DNA from: Sorangium cellulosum
Lineage (GTDB): Bacteria > Myxococcota_A > Polyangia > Polyangiales > Polyangiaceae
Direction: 5' to 3'
Length of the DNA: 64,000 bases
Assembly (NCBI RefSeq): GCF_004135735.1
Contig: NZ_CP012670.1
Span: 4,671,501-4,735,500 of the forward strand
Under the pieces are notes generated by a model. It did no database searches. It was given only the letters and a program-made list of their open reading frames with translations, and was not told the origin of the DNA. Of the stretch, positions 28,342-36,764 are shown one piece after another. The translations under genes were made by a program, and so were the position numbers. Each line of letters opens with the position of its first letter. Positions within the stretch are counted from its first letter, which is position 1.

Positions 28342-28683
28342 CGCCGTCGGAACCGCGCGCGCCGCGCGGGTTCCAGTCCGGGCAGCAGCGATCGGTGAGC
28401 GCCTTCTCGGCGCGCGCTGGGCCTGCGCCACGATCAACGCCGCGCGGCGCCGCGCGCGGCGGCGCCGGCGCGATCGGCGCGCAGGTGCGCGGCTGCGCGC
28501 GACAGGCCGCCCCTCCGGACATCGAACGAAGGAGCAGCGGTCGTCCCGCACGGCGAGCCGCTTCCACCGTCCCGGAGACGGAGGATGTCGCCGCGCCGGA
28601 CCAGAAACCGGGGCCCTCCGGCGCGGCCTCCGCCCGGCGCGCGCCGCGCCGAGGGCCCCTCACCACCAATCACGGGGGAACGA
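28342..28683. other. 342-bp intergenic region, nothing recognised
   Basis: It is GC-rich and contains no convincing coding frame, RNA gene or repeat. A Shine-Dalgarno-like GGGGGAACGA lies just before the next ATG. Confidence 0.4.
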
Positions 28684-29847
28684 ATGCGGCACTGGATTCT
28701 TGGCACGATCGGCGCGGCGAGCATCGCCGCGGCCGCGTGGGGCTGCGGCTCCGGCAAGACGGGCGGCGGCGCCGGCGCGGAGGGAGGCGGCGGGAACACG
28801 CCGGGGGTCGCCTCGGGAGGCGGCGAGAGCGGGAGCCACGGCGCGGCCTGCACGCTCGCCGCCCAGGGAATCGAGGTGAGCGGCGGCCGCGGCATCGCGC
28901 CCGCGATCGTCTGGACCGGGGAGGGCTTCGTCGTCGCCTGGCAGGAGCGCGAGGCCGACGAGGGCGACATCCACCTCGCCGCGCTGGACGCGGACGGCAA
29001 CAAACTGGGGGAAGAGGTGATCGAGGGCGGGCCGAGCGCCTCCAGCCACCCGAGCGTCCACCGCGACGGGGCGGGCCTGGTCGTCCTCTGGCAGGACCGG
29101 GAGGGCGCGGGGAGCGTCGTGCGCGGCCGCCGCGCCACGCTGGCCGGTGTCCCCGAGGGCGCCGCCTTCGAGGTGGCCCGGAGCGGCGCGGCCGAGTCCT
29201 GGCCCGTCACGGCCGCGAGCCGCGACCGGGTCATGGTGGCGTGGATGGATGCGGGCGGGGCGCAGCTCGGCTTCCTGCACAGCAGCGCGCTGGAGAGCGC
29301 GATGTCTCTGCAGGAAGCGCAGTTCCCGGCGGTCGCGACCGACGGCGAGAGGACCGCGCTGGCCTGGGCCGAGGGCGACGCGATCGCCTTCGCCAGGCCG
29401 AGCCCCGGGAGCACCGCGCTCGATCCGATCACGCACGATGGCGTCGCCGCGAAGGTGACGCGCGTAGCGCTCGGCGGGGACGACGCGTTCGTCGCCTGGG
29501 AGGACACCCGCAGCGGCACCGAGCAGATCCGGGCGATCCGGATCTCGGCGCAGGACGAGGTCTCCCGCGAGGTGCTCGTCTCGCAGGGCGAGGGCAGCGC
29601 GAACTGGCCGGCGCTCGCGTGGACCGGGCGGAACCTGGCCGTCGCGTACTACCAGTTCCGCGGGGGCCCCTCGGCCGTCTTCGTGGCGCTGCTGAGCCCG
29701 GATCTGACGCCGGCCGGCGTCGAGCTCGAGGTGAGCGGCGACGTGCCCGCCCGGTACCCGGCGCTGGCCTGGACCGGTCAGGAGCTCGGCATCGCGTACG
29801 CGGTGACCGACCAGGGCATCCGCCTCTCGCGGGCGAGCTGCCGCTGA
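28684..29847 (+). CDS. lipoprotein with beta-propeller-like repeats
   Basis: The protein has 387 residues. Starting at 28684 gives a lipoprotein signal (GTIGAASIAAAAWGCGSG) followed by a Gly-rich linker. The mature part has recurring strands of the type PAIVWTGEGFVVAWQERE, VHRDGAGLVVLWQDRE, FPAVATDGERTALAWAEG and FVAWEDTRSGTEQIRAIR. This suggests a six- or seven-bladed propeller like those seen in many myxobacterial surface lipoproteins. There are no catalytic residues to point to. The gene is isolated and its role is unknown; surface binding is a guess from fold type. Confidence 0.82.
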   Translation: MRHWILGTIGAASIAAAAWGCGSGKTGGGAGAEGGGGNTPGVASGGGESGSHGAACTLAAQGIEVSGGRGIAPAIVWTGEGFVVAWQEREADEGDIHLAALDADGNKLGEEVIEGGPSASSHPSVHRDGAGLVVLWQDREGAGSVVRGRRATLAGVPEGAAFEVARSGAAESWPVTAASRDRVMVAWMDAGGAQLGFLHSSALESAMSLQEAQFPAVATDGERTALAWAEGDAIAFARPSPGSTALDPITHDGVAAKVTRVALGGDDAFVAWEDTRSGTEQIRAIRISAQDEVSREVLVSQGEGSANWPALAWTGRNLAVAYYQFRGGPSAVFVALLSPDLTPAGVELEVSGDVPARYPALAWTGQELGIAYAVTDQGIRLSRASCR

Positions 29848-29890
29848 CCTGGGCGCGGCCGCAACCAGGCCGCGTCGCGGCCGCTCAACC

Positions 29891-29942
29891 TGGGTGCCCC
29901 GCACGCCCGCTCCACCTGGGTGGGTGCCCCGCACGCCCGCTC
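29891..29942. repeat. 22-bp direct repeat, two copies
   Basis: Two copies of a 22-bp sequence beginning TGGGTGCCCCGCACGCCCGC start at 29891 and 29921. They fall upstream of the phosphatidyltransferase gene and within its longest possible reading frame, which argues against using the ATG at 29894 as the start. Confidence 0.8.
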
Positions 29943-29989
29943 AACCCGGTCGCCCGCGGGCTCGGATCGAACCCTGCAATCCCCGTTGC

Positions 29990-30835
29990 GTGGCTCTCGT
30001 CTTCTGCGTCGGTGCGATCCTAATCTGCACAGCCGTGCTCGGCGCCTACGCGGTGCGCGTCGCGCGCCACGGCCGGCCCGCGATGCCGCGGCTCGGCGCC
30101 TCCCCGGGGAGCGCGCTGCTCCCGGGCCCGGTGGTCGAGGCGTTCTACTGGTCGTTCCACGCCCCCGCGCGCGCTCTCGCCCGCCTGGGCGTCTCGCCGG
30201 ACGCCCTCACCTACCTCTCGCTCGCGCTGTCGCTCGCCTGCGCGCCGCTGCTCGCCACGGGGCGCTTCCGGACCGGCGCCGCGCTGCTCGTGACCAGCGC
30301 GATCCTCGACGCGCTCGACGGCATGGTGGCGCGCGAAGGCGGCAAGGTGTCGCGCGCCGGCGCGGTGCTCGACTCGTGCGTCGACCGCCTCTCCGACGCC
30401 GCGCCGCTCATCGGCCTCGCCCTCTTCTACCGCGAGCACGCCGCCGCGCTCGCGGTCCCCCTCGCCGCGCTGGTCGCCTCGTCGTTCGTCAGCTACGCGC
30501 GCGCGAAGGCCGACATCTACCGGGTCTCGCTGCCGAACGGGCTGATGCGCCGGCACGAGCGGATCACCTACCTCGTCGCGGCGCTCGTCTTCGGCCCGGC
30601 CGTGCCGGCCACCCGCCTGACCGGCGCGCTCCCCTTCCCGCTCACGCTCGCCTGCGTCGCCCTGATCGCCGGCGTCGGGCTCGCCGCCGGCGCGCGGCTC
30701 GTGCGGCGGACGCGCGCCGCCCTCGCCGCGGCCGACGCGGCGAGGCTGCCCGACCCGAAGGCGACCTCGCGCGGCGAGGGCGGCGCGCGCCGGCGCCTCC
30801 TCGGCAGCGGCAAGGCGTCCAGCGCGCCGCTGTGA
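29990..30835 (+). CDS. CDP-alcohol phosphatidyltransferase
   Basis: The protein has 281 residues if the GTG at 29990 is used. It carries the full CDP-alcohol phosphotransferase motif D-x2-DG-x2-AR-x8-G-x3-D-x3-D (Asp107, Asp110, Gly111, Ala114, Arg115, Gly124, Asp128, Asp132). Several hydrophobic segments fit an inner-membrane enzyme that transfers a phosphoalcohol from a CDP-linked donor. Substrates such as inositol phosphate or glycerol phosphate cannot be told apart by sight. The start is uncertain; an ATG at 29894 lies in repeats. It overlaps the following AUR1-like PAP2 gene by four bases, so the pair is coupled, probably in one lipid pathway. Confidence 0.88.
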   Translation: MALVFCVGAILICTAVLGAYAVRVARHGRPAMPRLGASPGSALLPGPVVEAFYWSFHAPARALARLGVSPDALTYLSLALSLACAPLLATGRFRTGAALLVTSAILDALDGMVAREGGKVSRAGAVLDSCVDRLSDAAPLIGLALFYREHAAALAVPLAALVASSFVSYARAKADIYRVSLPNGLMRRHERITYLVAALVFGPAVPATRLTGALPFPLTLACVALIAGVGLAAGARLVRRTRAALAAADAARLPDPKATSRGEGGARRRLLGSGKASSAPL

Positions 30836-31860
30836 TCCTGCTCCGGCACGCGCGCGCCCTGTGGGGCCGCTTCTTCTGGCTGCCGCCGCTGCCGTGGCTC
30901 GCCTACGCGGCCGTGCTCGCCGCGCGCGGCGCCGCGCGGTGGGACCACCTCGCGGTGGCCGCCCTGGTCACGACCAGCGCCTACGCCAGCCCGCGCTCGC
31001 GACGGTTCTTCCTGAACGCGCTGCCGTTCCTGCTCGTGTTCCTCGCGTACGACGCCCTGGGGCAGCTCGGCGGGCGCGTCGCGCCCGACGACGTGCTCGC
31101 CTGCGAGCTGCGCGACGCGGAGCGCGCGCTCTTCGGCGTGCAGGTCGAGGGCGGGCTGCTCACGCCCAACGAGCTGCTCGCCCGGCTCACGCACCCCGCC
31201 CTCGATCTGCTCTGCGCCCTCCCCTACGGCGGCTACCTGCTCGTGATGGGAGCGCACTGGCTCCACCTCTACCGGAGCGACGCGATCGCGGCGCGCCGGT
31301 TCGCCTGGCTCGCGTTCGCGACGCACCTGCTCGGCATCCTCACGTACCGCCTGCTGCCCGCCGCGCCGCCCTGGTACGTGCAGGCCCGCGGCTGCGCCGT
31401 CGATCCGGCCGCCCAGACCTCCCCCGCCGCGCTCGTGCGCGTCGACGCGATGCTCGGGATCACCTACTTCCGCGACCTCTACAGCCGCGGCGCGACCGTC
31501 TACGGCGCGCTCCCGTCGCTCCACGTGACGTACCCGCTCTACGGGCTGCTCGTGACGCTCCGCAGGGCGAGCGCGCCGTCCCTGGCGCTCCAGATCGCGT
31601 ACGCCGCGCTCATGCTGTTCGCGGCGATCTACCTCAACCACCACTGGCTGCTCGACGCGCTGCTCGGCTACGCCTACGTCGCGCTCGCCTGGGCGGCCGT
31701 CGGGCGGGCCCTGCCCGACCGGGGCACACCGGCTCAGGCGGTCGGCGCCTTGCCGCCGCTCGCGGAGGCGTCGGGCTCCCAGAGGATCTCGGGCGTGCCG
31801 AGGAGCGCGGCGGCCCAGCGGCTCCAGACGAAGAGCGCGTCGCTCAGGCGGTTCAGGTAG
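30832..31860 (+). CDS. PAP2-superfamily membrane enzyme, AUR1/inositol phosphorylceramide synthase-like
   Basis: The protein has 342 residues and multiple membrane segments. Motifs are GALPSLHVTYP (Ser229-His231 region) and IYLNHHWLLDALLG (His270-Asp275 region). These match the C3/C4 motifs of AUR1-type enzymes, which move a phospho-head-group from a phospholipid to ceramide or diacylglycerol. The GTG start overlaps the TGA of the CDP-alcohol phosphatidyltransferase. Some Sorangium strains are known to make sphingolipids, so a sphingolipid head-group role is plausible but inferred. The last 42 codons read antisense to the adenosyltransferase gene and are probably a non-conserved tail. Confidence 0.82.
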   Translation: MILLRHARALWGRFFWLPPLPWLAYAAVLAARGAARWDHLAVAALVTTSAYASPRSRRFFLNALPFLLVFLAYDALGQLGGRVAPDDVLACELRDAERALFGVQVEGGLLTPNELLARLTHPALDLLCALPYGGYLLVMGAHWLHLYRSDAIAARRFAWLAFATHLLGILTYRLLPAAPPWYVQARGCAVDPAAQTSPAALVRVDAMLGITYFRDLYSRGATVYGALPSLHVTYPLYGLLVTLRRASAPSLALQIAYAALMLFAAIYLNHHWLLDALLGYAYVALAWAAVGRALPDRGTPAQAVGALPPLAEASGSQRISGVPRSAAAQRLQTKSASLRRFR

Positions 31861-32447
31861 CCGATCGCCTGCGGATCCGCCTGGACCGCCTGGGCGAGGC
31901 GCACGCAGCAGCGCTCGGCCCGGCGGCACACGGTCCGCGCCAGGTGCAGATCCGTGTTGAGCCGCGAGCCGCCCGGGAGCACGAACGACCGCAGCGGCGC
32001 CAGATCTTCCTGGCAGCGGTCCATCTCGGCCTCGAGGCGCGCGATCTCCGCCTGCGTCACGCGCGGCTGCTTCGGGTGGACGTCCCCCGGCAACGTCGCG
32101 AGGATCGAGCCCAGGTTGAAGAGCTCGTGCTGCACGCGGAGCAGCGCGCGCCCGAGCTCGCCGAGCCGCTCGGCGCTCGCGGCCGGCGCGGACGGGAGCA
32201 CCTCGAGCAGCGACTGCCGCGCCGCCCCGATCAGCGCGTTGAGCTCATCGACCGTCCCGTACGCCTCGATCCGCGCGTCGTCCTTCGGGATGCGCTGTCC
32301 ACCGACGAGCCGGGTCAGCCCGCCGTCGCCCTGCCGCGTGTACACGCGGTTGATCGTGATCCGCGGCGCGCTGAAGACCCGCGCGCCGCTCGCGTCCTCG
32401 ACCTGCCCCCTGGTGGCGCCCGTCCCGCGCGTATCGTCGTCGCTCAC
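31734..32447 (-). CDS. cob(I)alamin adenosyltransferase, PduO-type
   Basis: The protein has 237 residues. The ATP-binding N-terminal motif reads NRVYTRQGDGGLTRLVGG, and the helical bundle includes RIEAYGTVDELNALIGAAR, FVLPGGSRLNTDLHLARTVCRRAER and YLNRLSDALFVWSR, all typical of PduO-type ATRs. The enzyme makes adenosylcobalamin from cob(I)alamin and ATP. The first 25 residues are an extra hydrophilic extension. It stands alone without other cobalamin genes, and its 3' end overlaps the convergent PAP2 gene by 127 bp. No cobalamin riboswitch was recognised upstream. Confidence 0.95.
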   Translation of the reverse strand: MSDDDTRGTGATRGQVEDASGARVFSAPRITINRVYTRQGDGGLTRLVGGQRIPKDDARIEAYGTVDELNALIGAARQSLLEVLPSAPAASAERLGELGRALLRVQHELFNLGSILATLPGDVHPKQPRVTQAEIARLEAEMDRCQEDLAPLRSFVLPGGSRLNTDLHLARTVCRRAERCCVRLAQAVQADPQAIGYLNRLSDALFVWSRWAAALLGTPEILWEPDASASGGKAPTA

Positions 32448-32544
32448 GGGAATTTCGCCTAGAGCATGAGCCCATCCGGGTCAAGGAATGCGGGCTGCGC
32501 GCCGCGGTGGCGAGCGAAAAGACGCGGTGGAACAGTCGTGTCCC

Positions 32545-34086
32545 ATGCGATCGCCAGGGCCGCGGATCCCTCCCTCTGCTCCCCTCCTCCTCGTCGCCGC
32601 GCTCGCCGCGCCGGCCGGCTGCGCCGCCGAGGCCGCCGCGCGGCGCGAGCCGGATCCCGCGCTGACGGCGGAGCTCCGGCGCATCGACGAGAGCCGGGGG
32701 CACATCGACGACGCGAGCCGCGCCGTGTCCGGCCGGCGGTACGCCGACGCGCGCGCGCTGCTCGACAGGGCGAGCGCCCTCGGCGTCGACGCGCACCGGT
32801 ACGAGATCGGCGAGCTGCGCGAGAAGCTCGACCGGCGCGAGGCGAAGCTGTGGGCCAACGAGGCGGCCGAGCTGCTCGAGCAGGGGGACTGCGAGGCCGC
32901 GTTCCGCCTGCTGTCGGCGCGGATCGCCGAGCTCGGGAGCGAGGCGTTCGCGCGCGAGGCGCGGCGGCTCGTGGGACGAGCGGCGGTCGCCTGCGCGAGC
33001 GCGCAGGTCGACGCGGCGACGATCGCCGGCCGCTTCGCGGAGGCGCGCGCGTTCCTCGCGGCGGCGCCGACGAGGACCGTCCTCGGCGCGGCGGGCGCCG
33101 AGCGGCTCACCGCGGAGCTCGACGCCACGATCGCCGAGGCCCTGTACGGCCAGATCGAGGCCGACGTCGCGGCCGGGCGCTGGGCGGCCGCCGTCGAGGC
33201 GATCGAGGCCGCCGTCGCGCGGGGGGACGCCCCCGAGGAGCAGGGTCGCGCGCTCGTCGGGCGCGTCCGCGAGGCCGCGGCGCCCAGGCTCGCCGAGCTC
33301 GCGGGCAAGGCGGTGGGCGCGCGGGGCGCGGCGGCCGCGCTGGAGCGGATCGACGCGGCCATCGCGCGGCTCGGGTGGGAGCCGGTCGCGGCCGCGCTGC
33401 CGGGGAGCGACGCGCTGCCCGAGCCCCTCGCCCGGAGGCGCGCCGCGCTCGCGGCGTGGGTCGAGGCGGTGCGGCTCCAGATGAGGCCCATGAAGCGGCC
33501 CTCGATGCGCTGGTCCCACGGCACGGTCGCGGTCGCGCCCCCCTCCGACGCCGACGGCCCGCCGGCGCACAGCCTCGCGCCCTCGACCGCCGTGTGGGTC
33601 ATCGGCCAGACGAAGCAGCGCGCCCTGGTGACCGCGGTCGACCCCGGCACGGTCGTGCTCACGAGGGCGCTCGACGCGGCGATCGGGTGGGTGCCCCTCC
33701 TGCGCCTCGCGCCGGAGCCGACGCTCGACTGGCTCCCGCCGGACGATCAGATGAAGGGCGCGCGCGTGTGGGGCCCGCTCCGGGAGGGGCAGCCGACGCT
33801 CGAGCTCGGCGTGGTGAGCGAGGTCCGGGGCGCCGACGTCATCGTCCGGCGGCTCGCCGACGACGCGGAGATCCCGCTGCCGCGCAGGCAGCTCCGCAGC
33901 GGGCGCCTCGCCCCGGGCACCCGGGTGCTCGCCCTCTGTGAGGCGGAGAACCAGCCGGCGACGATCGTCGAGGTGCCGCCCACCGGCCGCGTGGCGCGCA
34001 TCCAGTGCGACGGGGGGACGCAGAAAGACGAGCCGCTCGCCTCCCTCCGGGCCAGGCCTGACTTCCTGCCTCGGCGCGGCCGCTAG
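32545..34086 (+). CDS. predicted lipoprotein with helical repeats and C-terminal SH3-like region
   Basis: The protein has 513 residues. The ATG at 32545 gives a signal peptide ending VAALAAPAGCAAE, a plausible lipobox. The central 300 residues are Ala/Arg/Glu-rich helices (for example RYADARALLDRASAL, EQGDCEAAFRLLSARI, AGRWAAAVEAIEAAVARG) that resemble degenerate TPRs. The C-terminal 170 residues are strand-rich (VWVIGQTKQRALVTAVDPG, LELGVVSEVRGADVIVRRL) and look like two SH3-type or Tudor-like barrels. No enzyme motif is visible. The gene is between the adenosyltransferase and the MoeB-like gene on its own strand; function unknown. Confidence 0.75.
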   Translation: MRSPGPRIPPSAPLLLVAALAAPAGCAAEAAARREPDPALTAELRRIDESRGHIDDASRAVSGRRYADARALLDRASALGVDAHRYEIGELREKLDRREAKLWANEAAELLEQGDCEAAFRLLSARIAELGSEAFAREARRLVGRAAVACASAQVDAATIAGRFAEARAFLAAAPTRTVLGAAGAERLTAELDATIAEALYGQIEADVAAGRWAAAVEAIEAAVARGDAPEEQGRALVGRVREAAAPRLAELAGKAVGARGAAAALERIDAAIARLGWEPVAAALPGSDALPEPLARRRAALAAWVEAVRLQMRPMKRPSMRWSHGTVAVAPPSDADGPPAHSLAPSTAVWVIGQTKQRALVTAVDPGTVVLTRALDAAIGWVPLLRLAPEPTLDWLPPDDQMKGARVWGPLREGQPTLELGVVSEVRGADVIVRRLADDAEIPLPRRQLRSGRLAPGTRVLALCEAENQPATIVEVPPTGRVARIQCDGGTQKDEPLASLRARPDFLPRRGR

Positions 34087-34223
34087 CGCGGCGCGCGCTG
34101 CCGGCCGCCCCCCGGCCGGAGCCTCGCGCCGGGCCCGGGCGCAGACCGAACGCACCGCCCCCGTCGTCCGAAGTTGACTCGTGGCGCCGCGCACCTAACT
34201 CTCCCGATCTCTGAGGAGCCACG

Positions 34224-35387
34224 ATGCCCACGACCTATAGCGACCTCATCTCCGACGTACGCAAGTCCATCCGCGAGCTCTCCCTGAGTGAGCTCAAGCG
34301 CCGCCTCGACGAGAAGGCCCCCATGGTGCTCCTGGATGTGCGCGAGAAGGAGGAGTACCGCGCCGGCTACATCCCGGGCGCGATCTCGATCCCGCGCGCC
34401 TTCCTGGAGATGCAAGTCGAGCAGAAGCTGCCGGACAAGTCGGCGCCGATCGTGGCCTACTGCGCCGGCGGCACGCGCTCGGCGCTCGCCGCGAAGACGC
34501 TCCAGGACCTCGGCTACACCAACGTCGAGAGCGCCAACCCCGGCTTCGTCCGCTGGAAGGACCTGAAGTACCCGGTCGAGATGCCGCCCAGCCTCACGGA
34601 GGCGCAGCGCGATCGGTACTCTCGCCACCTGCTCCTGCCCGAGGTCGGCGAGGCCGGGCAGGCGAAGCTGCTCTCCGCCAAGGTGCTCCTCCTCGGCGCC
34701 GGCGGCCTCGGCAGCCCCGCGGCCCTGTACCTCGCCGCCGCCGGGGTGGGGACGATCGGGCTCGTCGACGCCGACGTGGTCGATATGTCGAACCTCCAGC
34801 GCCAGGTCCTCCACACCACGTCGCGGGTCGGCACCCCCAAGGTCGACAGCGCGGAGAAGGCGATCCTCGACCTGAACCCCGACGTGAAGGTCGTGAAGTT
34901 CCAGGAGCGGGTCGACAGCTCGAACGTCGATCGCATCTTCGACCCGTTCGACATCATCGTCGACGGGTGCGACAACTTCCCGACGCGCTACCTCGTGAAC
35001 GACGCGTCGGTCTTCAAGAAGAAGCCGGTCGTCCACGGGTCCATCTTCCGCTTCGAGGGCCAGGTGACGACGTTCATGCCGGGCGTCGGGCCCTGCTACC
35101 GGTGCCTGTACCCCGAGCCGCCGCCCCCGCACCTCGCGCCGAGCTGCCAGGAAGCGGGCGTGCTCGGGATCCTGCCCGGCCTCGTCGGCATGATCCAGGC
35201 GACCGAGGCGGTGAAGCTGATCCTCGGCAAGGGGGCGCCCCTCATCGGCCGGCTCCTCACGTACGACTCGCTGCGGATGAAGTTCGGCGAGCTCAAGCTC
35301 CGGCGCGACAAGAACTGCCCGATGTGCGGCGAGTCGCCGACCATCACGAGCTACATCGACTACGAAGGGTTCTGCACCCTCGGCTGA
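34224..35387 (+). CDS. moeB: rhodanese-ThiF/MoeB fusion (sulfur-carrier adenylyltransferase)
   Basis: The protein has 387 residues. An N-terminal rhodanese domain (about 16-115) has active Cys80 in VAYCAGGTRS. It is followed by an E1-like domain that begins RYSRHLLLPEVGEAGQ and has the nucleotide loop LLGAGGLGSPAALYLA, DNFPTRYLVND, and zinc Cys pairs in CYRCLYPE and CPMCG. Such proteins adenylate the C-terminus of a ubiquitin-like sulfur carrier (MoaD or ThiS type) and can thiolate it. In most fusions, for example MoeZ and MOCS3, rhodanese is at the C-terminus; here the order is reversed. A good GAGGAG lies before the ATG. No carrier gene is adjacent. Confidence 0.93.
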   Translation: MPTTYSDLISDVRKSIRELSLSELKRRLDEKAPMVLLDVREKEEYRAGYIPGAISIPRAFLEMQVEQKLPDKSAPIVAYCAGGTRSALAAKTLQDLGYTNVESANPGFVRWKDLKYPVEMPPSLTEAQRDRYSRHLLLPEVGEAGQAKLLSAKVLLLGAGGLGSPAALYLAAAGVGTIGLVDADVVDMSNLQRQVLHTTSRVGTPKVDSAEKAILDLNPDVKVVKFQERVDSSNVDRIFDPFDIIVDGCDNFPTRYLVNDASVFKKKPVVHGSIFRFEGQVTTFMPGVGPCYRCLYPEPPPPHLAPSCQEAGVLGILPGLVGMIQATEAVKLILGKGAPLIGRLLTYDSLRMKFGELKLRRDKNCPMCGESPTITSYIDYEGFCTLG

Positions 35388-35414
35388 TCCCCGATCCCCG
35401 GCCGCCCACGCCCC

Positions 35415-35503
35415 GACGGCGCGGCGGCCCTCCCGCCGCGGCGCCACGACGGGGCTGCGCGACGGCGCGGCGGCCCTCCCGCCGCGGCGCCACGACGGGG
35501 CCG
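35415..35503. repeat. 46-bp-period direct repeat between convergent genes
   Basis: A block of about 41 bp beginning GACGGCGCGGCGGCCCTCCC occurs at 35415 and again at 35461, with a degraded third part after it. It fills the gap between the MoeB-like gene and the convergent small gene. It contains short inverted repeats (GGCGGCC and similar) that could help termination. Confidence 0.85.
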
Positions 35504-35547
35504 CGCGTCACGGTGTCACGAGGGGGCCGCGCATCGCGGCCTCCGCC

Positions 35548-35883
35548 TCACGACGGATACTGCATCACGTCGCCCTTCTCGGGTCGCTCGATGCGCTCGA
35601 CGCGGCTCGTCACGATCTGCCGCTCCACGCCGTCCTCGTCCCGCTGGGTGAAGTAGATGCCGGCGCCGATGCGCGGGCTGTTCGGCTCCGGGATCACGAC
35701 GCCGTTCGGGTTGATCCGGACCGCGCCCTCCAGCTTGAGGCGGAGCGCGATGTGGCTCGACCGGAACTTCCGGGCCTGCCGATCGCGGACCGCGACGCAG
35801 ATGTTGTCGCGGACGTGATACTCGGTGTTGCGGGTGATGAAGACCCGATGCCTGCGGCGCTCCGTGCCCGTGTAGCTCATCAT
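35548..35883 (-). CDS. small conserved hypothetical protein
   Basis: The protein has 111 residues. It begins MMSYTGTERRRHRVFITRN and has a basic N-terminus, then RKFRSSHIALRLKLEGAVRI and PEPNSPRIGAGIYF. It is probably a small beta-rich cytosolic protein. The start at 35883 (or the second Met at 35880) follows a GAGCGACGAG ribosome-binding-like stretch. Strong GC3 bias supports real coding. I do not recognise a family; the TERRRHRVF opening slightly recalls PilZ-type RxxxR motifs, but the rest of that domain is not evident. Confidence 0.7.
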   Translation of the reverse strand: MMSYTGTERRRHRVFITRNTEYHVRDNICVAVRDRQARKFRSSHIALRLKLEGAVRINPNGVVIPEPNSPRIGAGIYFTQRDEDGVERQIVTSRVERIERPEKGDVMQYPS

Positions 35884-36070
35884 CGCTCGTCGCTCCTCTG
35901 CGCTCCCCTGCGCGGCGCGCATCGTGACGGCGCGCGCCGCGCGGGGCCAAATTCGCGGCGATCGCCGCGCGCGATGCGTCCCGCACAAAAGCGCGCGCGG
36001 CAGCAACTTTGTGCGAATCGCTGCGCGCTTCTGGGACGCCGCGCGCGGCGATGCCACGATCGCGATCGCC

Positions 36071-36523
36071 ATGCAGATCCGCGAGCGTCCACCCGGTCCA
36101 GGACTGGCGAAGGTCCAGAGCCCGCCCCTGCTGCAGCGGCGGCGCGTCGAGCTCGTGGCCTGCGCGGCGGGGCCGCTGCGCGCGCTGTTCGATCGCGCCG
36201 ACGTGCTGAGCGAGGGGAGCACCCGCGACGAGCACGGCGCGCTCGTGTATTACGGCTCGACCAGCCTGCTCGTCACGCTGCCGCAGGACGCGCCGCGCTC
36301 GACGACGCTCGACCGGGCGCTCGCGTTCGACCCCCACCTCCGCCTGCGGGCGCTCCGCGTCGCGCAGCGCGAGGCGGCCGCGCGCGCGGGCGGCCCGCTC
36401 GGACCGCTCCACGCCGAGATCCGCGTGGGGCCCGCGCCGCGCGCGATGGCGGCCTCGATCGCGCTGACCGTGGACGTCACGGCGCAGGTGCTGCTCAGGA
36501 CGGCGCGCCCGTCGCGCGCATGA
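36071..36523 (+). CDS. hypothetical protein
   Basis: The protein has 150 residues and is not recognised. Nearly every third codon base is G or C in this frame only, and the sequence has an ordinary composition (RRRVELVACAAGPLRALF, YGSTSLLVTLPQDAPRS), so it is probably real. There is no signal peptide, membrane segment or Cys cluster. It is divergent from the small gene at 35548-35883 with about 190 bp between. The start is uncertain because no Shine-Dalgarno sequence is seen. Confidence 0.6.
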   Translation: MQIRERPPGPGLAKVQSPPLLQRRRVELVACAAGPLRALFDRADVLSEGSTRDEHGALVYYGSTSLLVTLPQDAPRSTTLDRALAFDPHLRLRALRVAQREAAARAGGPLGPLHAEIRVGPAPRAMAASIALTVDVTAQVLLRTARPSRA

Positions 36524-36764
36524 ACATCGACATGCGAACCGAACCTCGAACACCGCTCGCCCACGCGCACCGCGCGCCGTCGATCCCCGCCGGCGCGCGG
36601 GACGGCCACCGCCACCTCCACCGCGGCCGCGAGGACCGCGCCCCCTGCCCCCTTGACGCGCGTGCGCACGTGGAGAACGGGAGCGATCCGGCTCGTGGCG
36701 AGGTACGCTCCACACGACGCGCTCTGCCTCCGCCGAACCTCGGGGTCGAGCCGGCGACGCTGCG

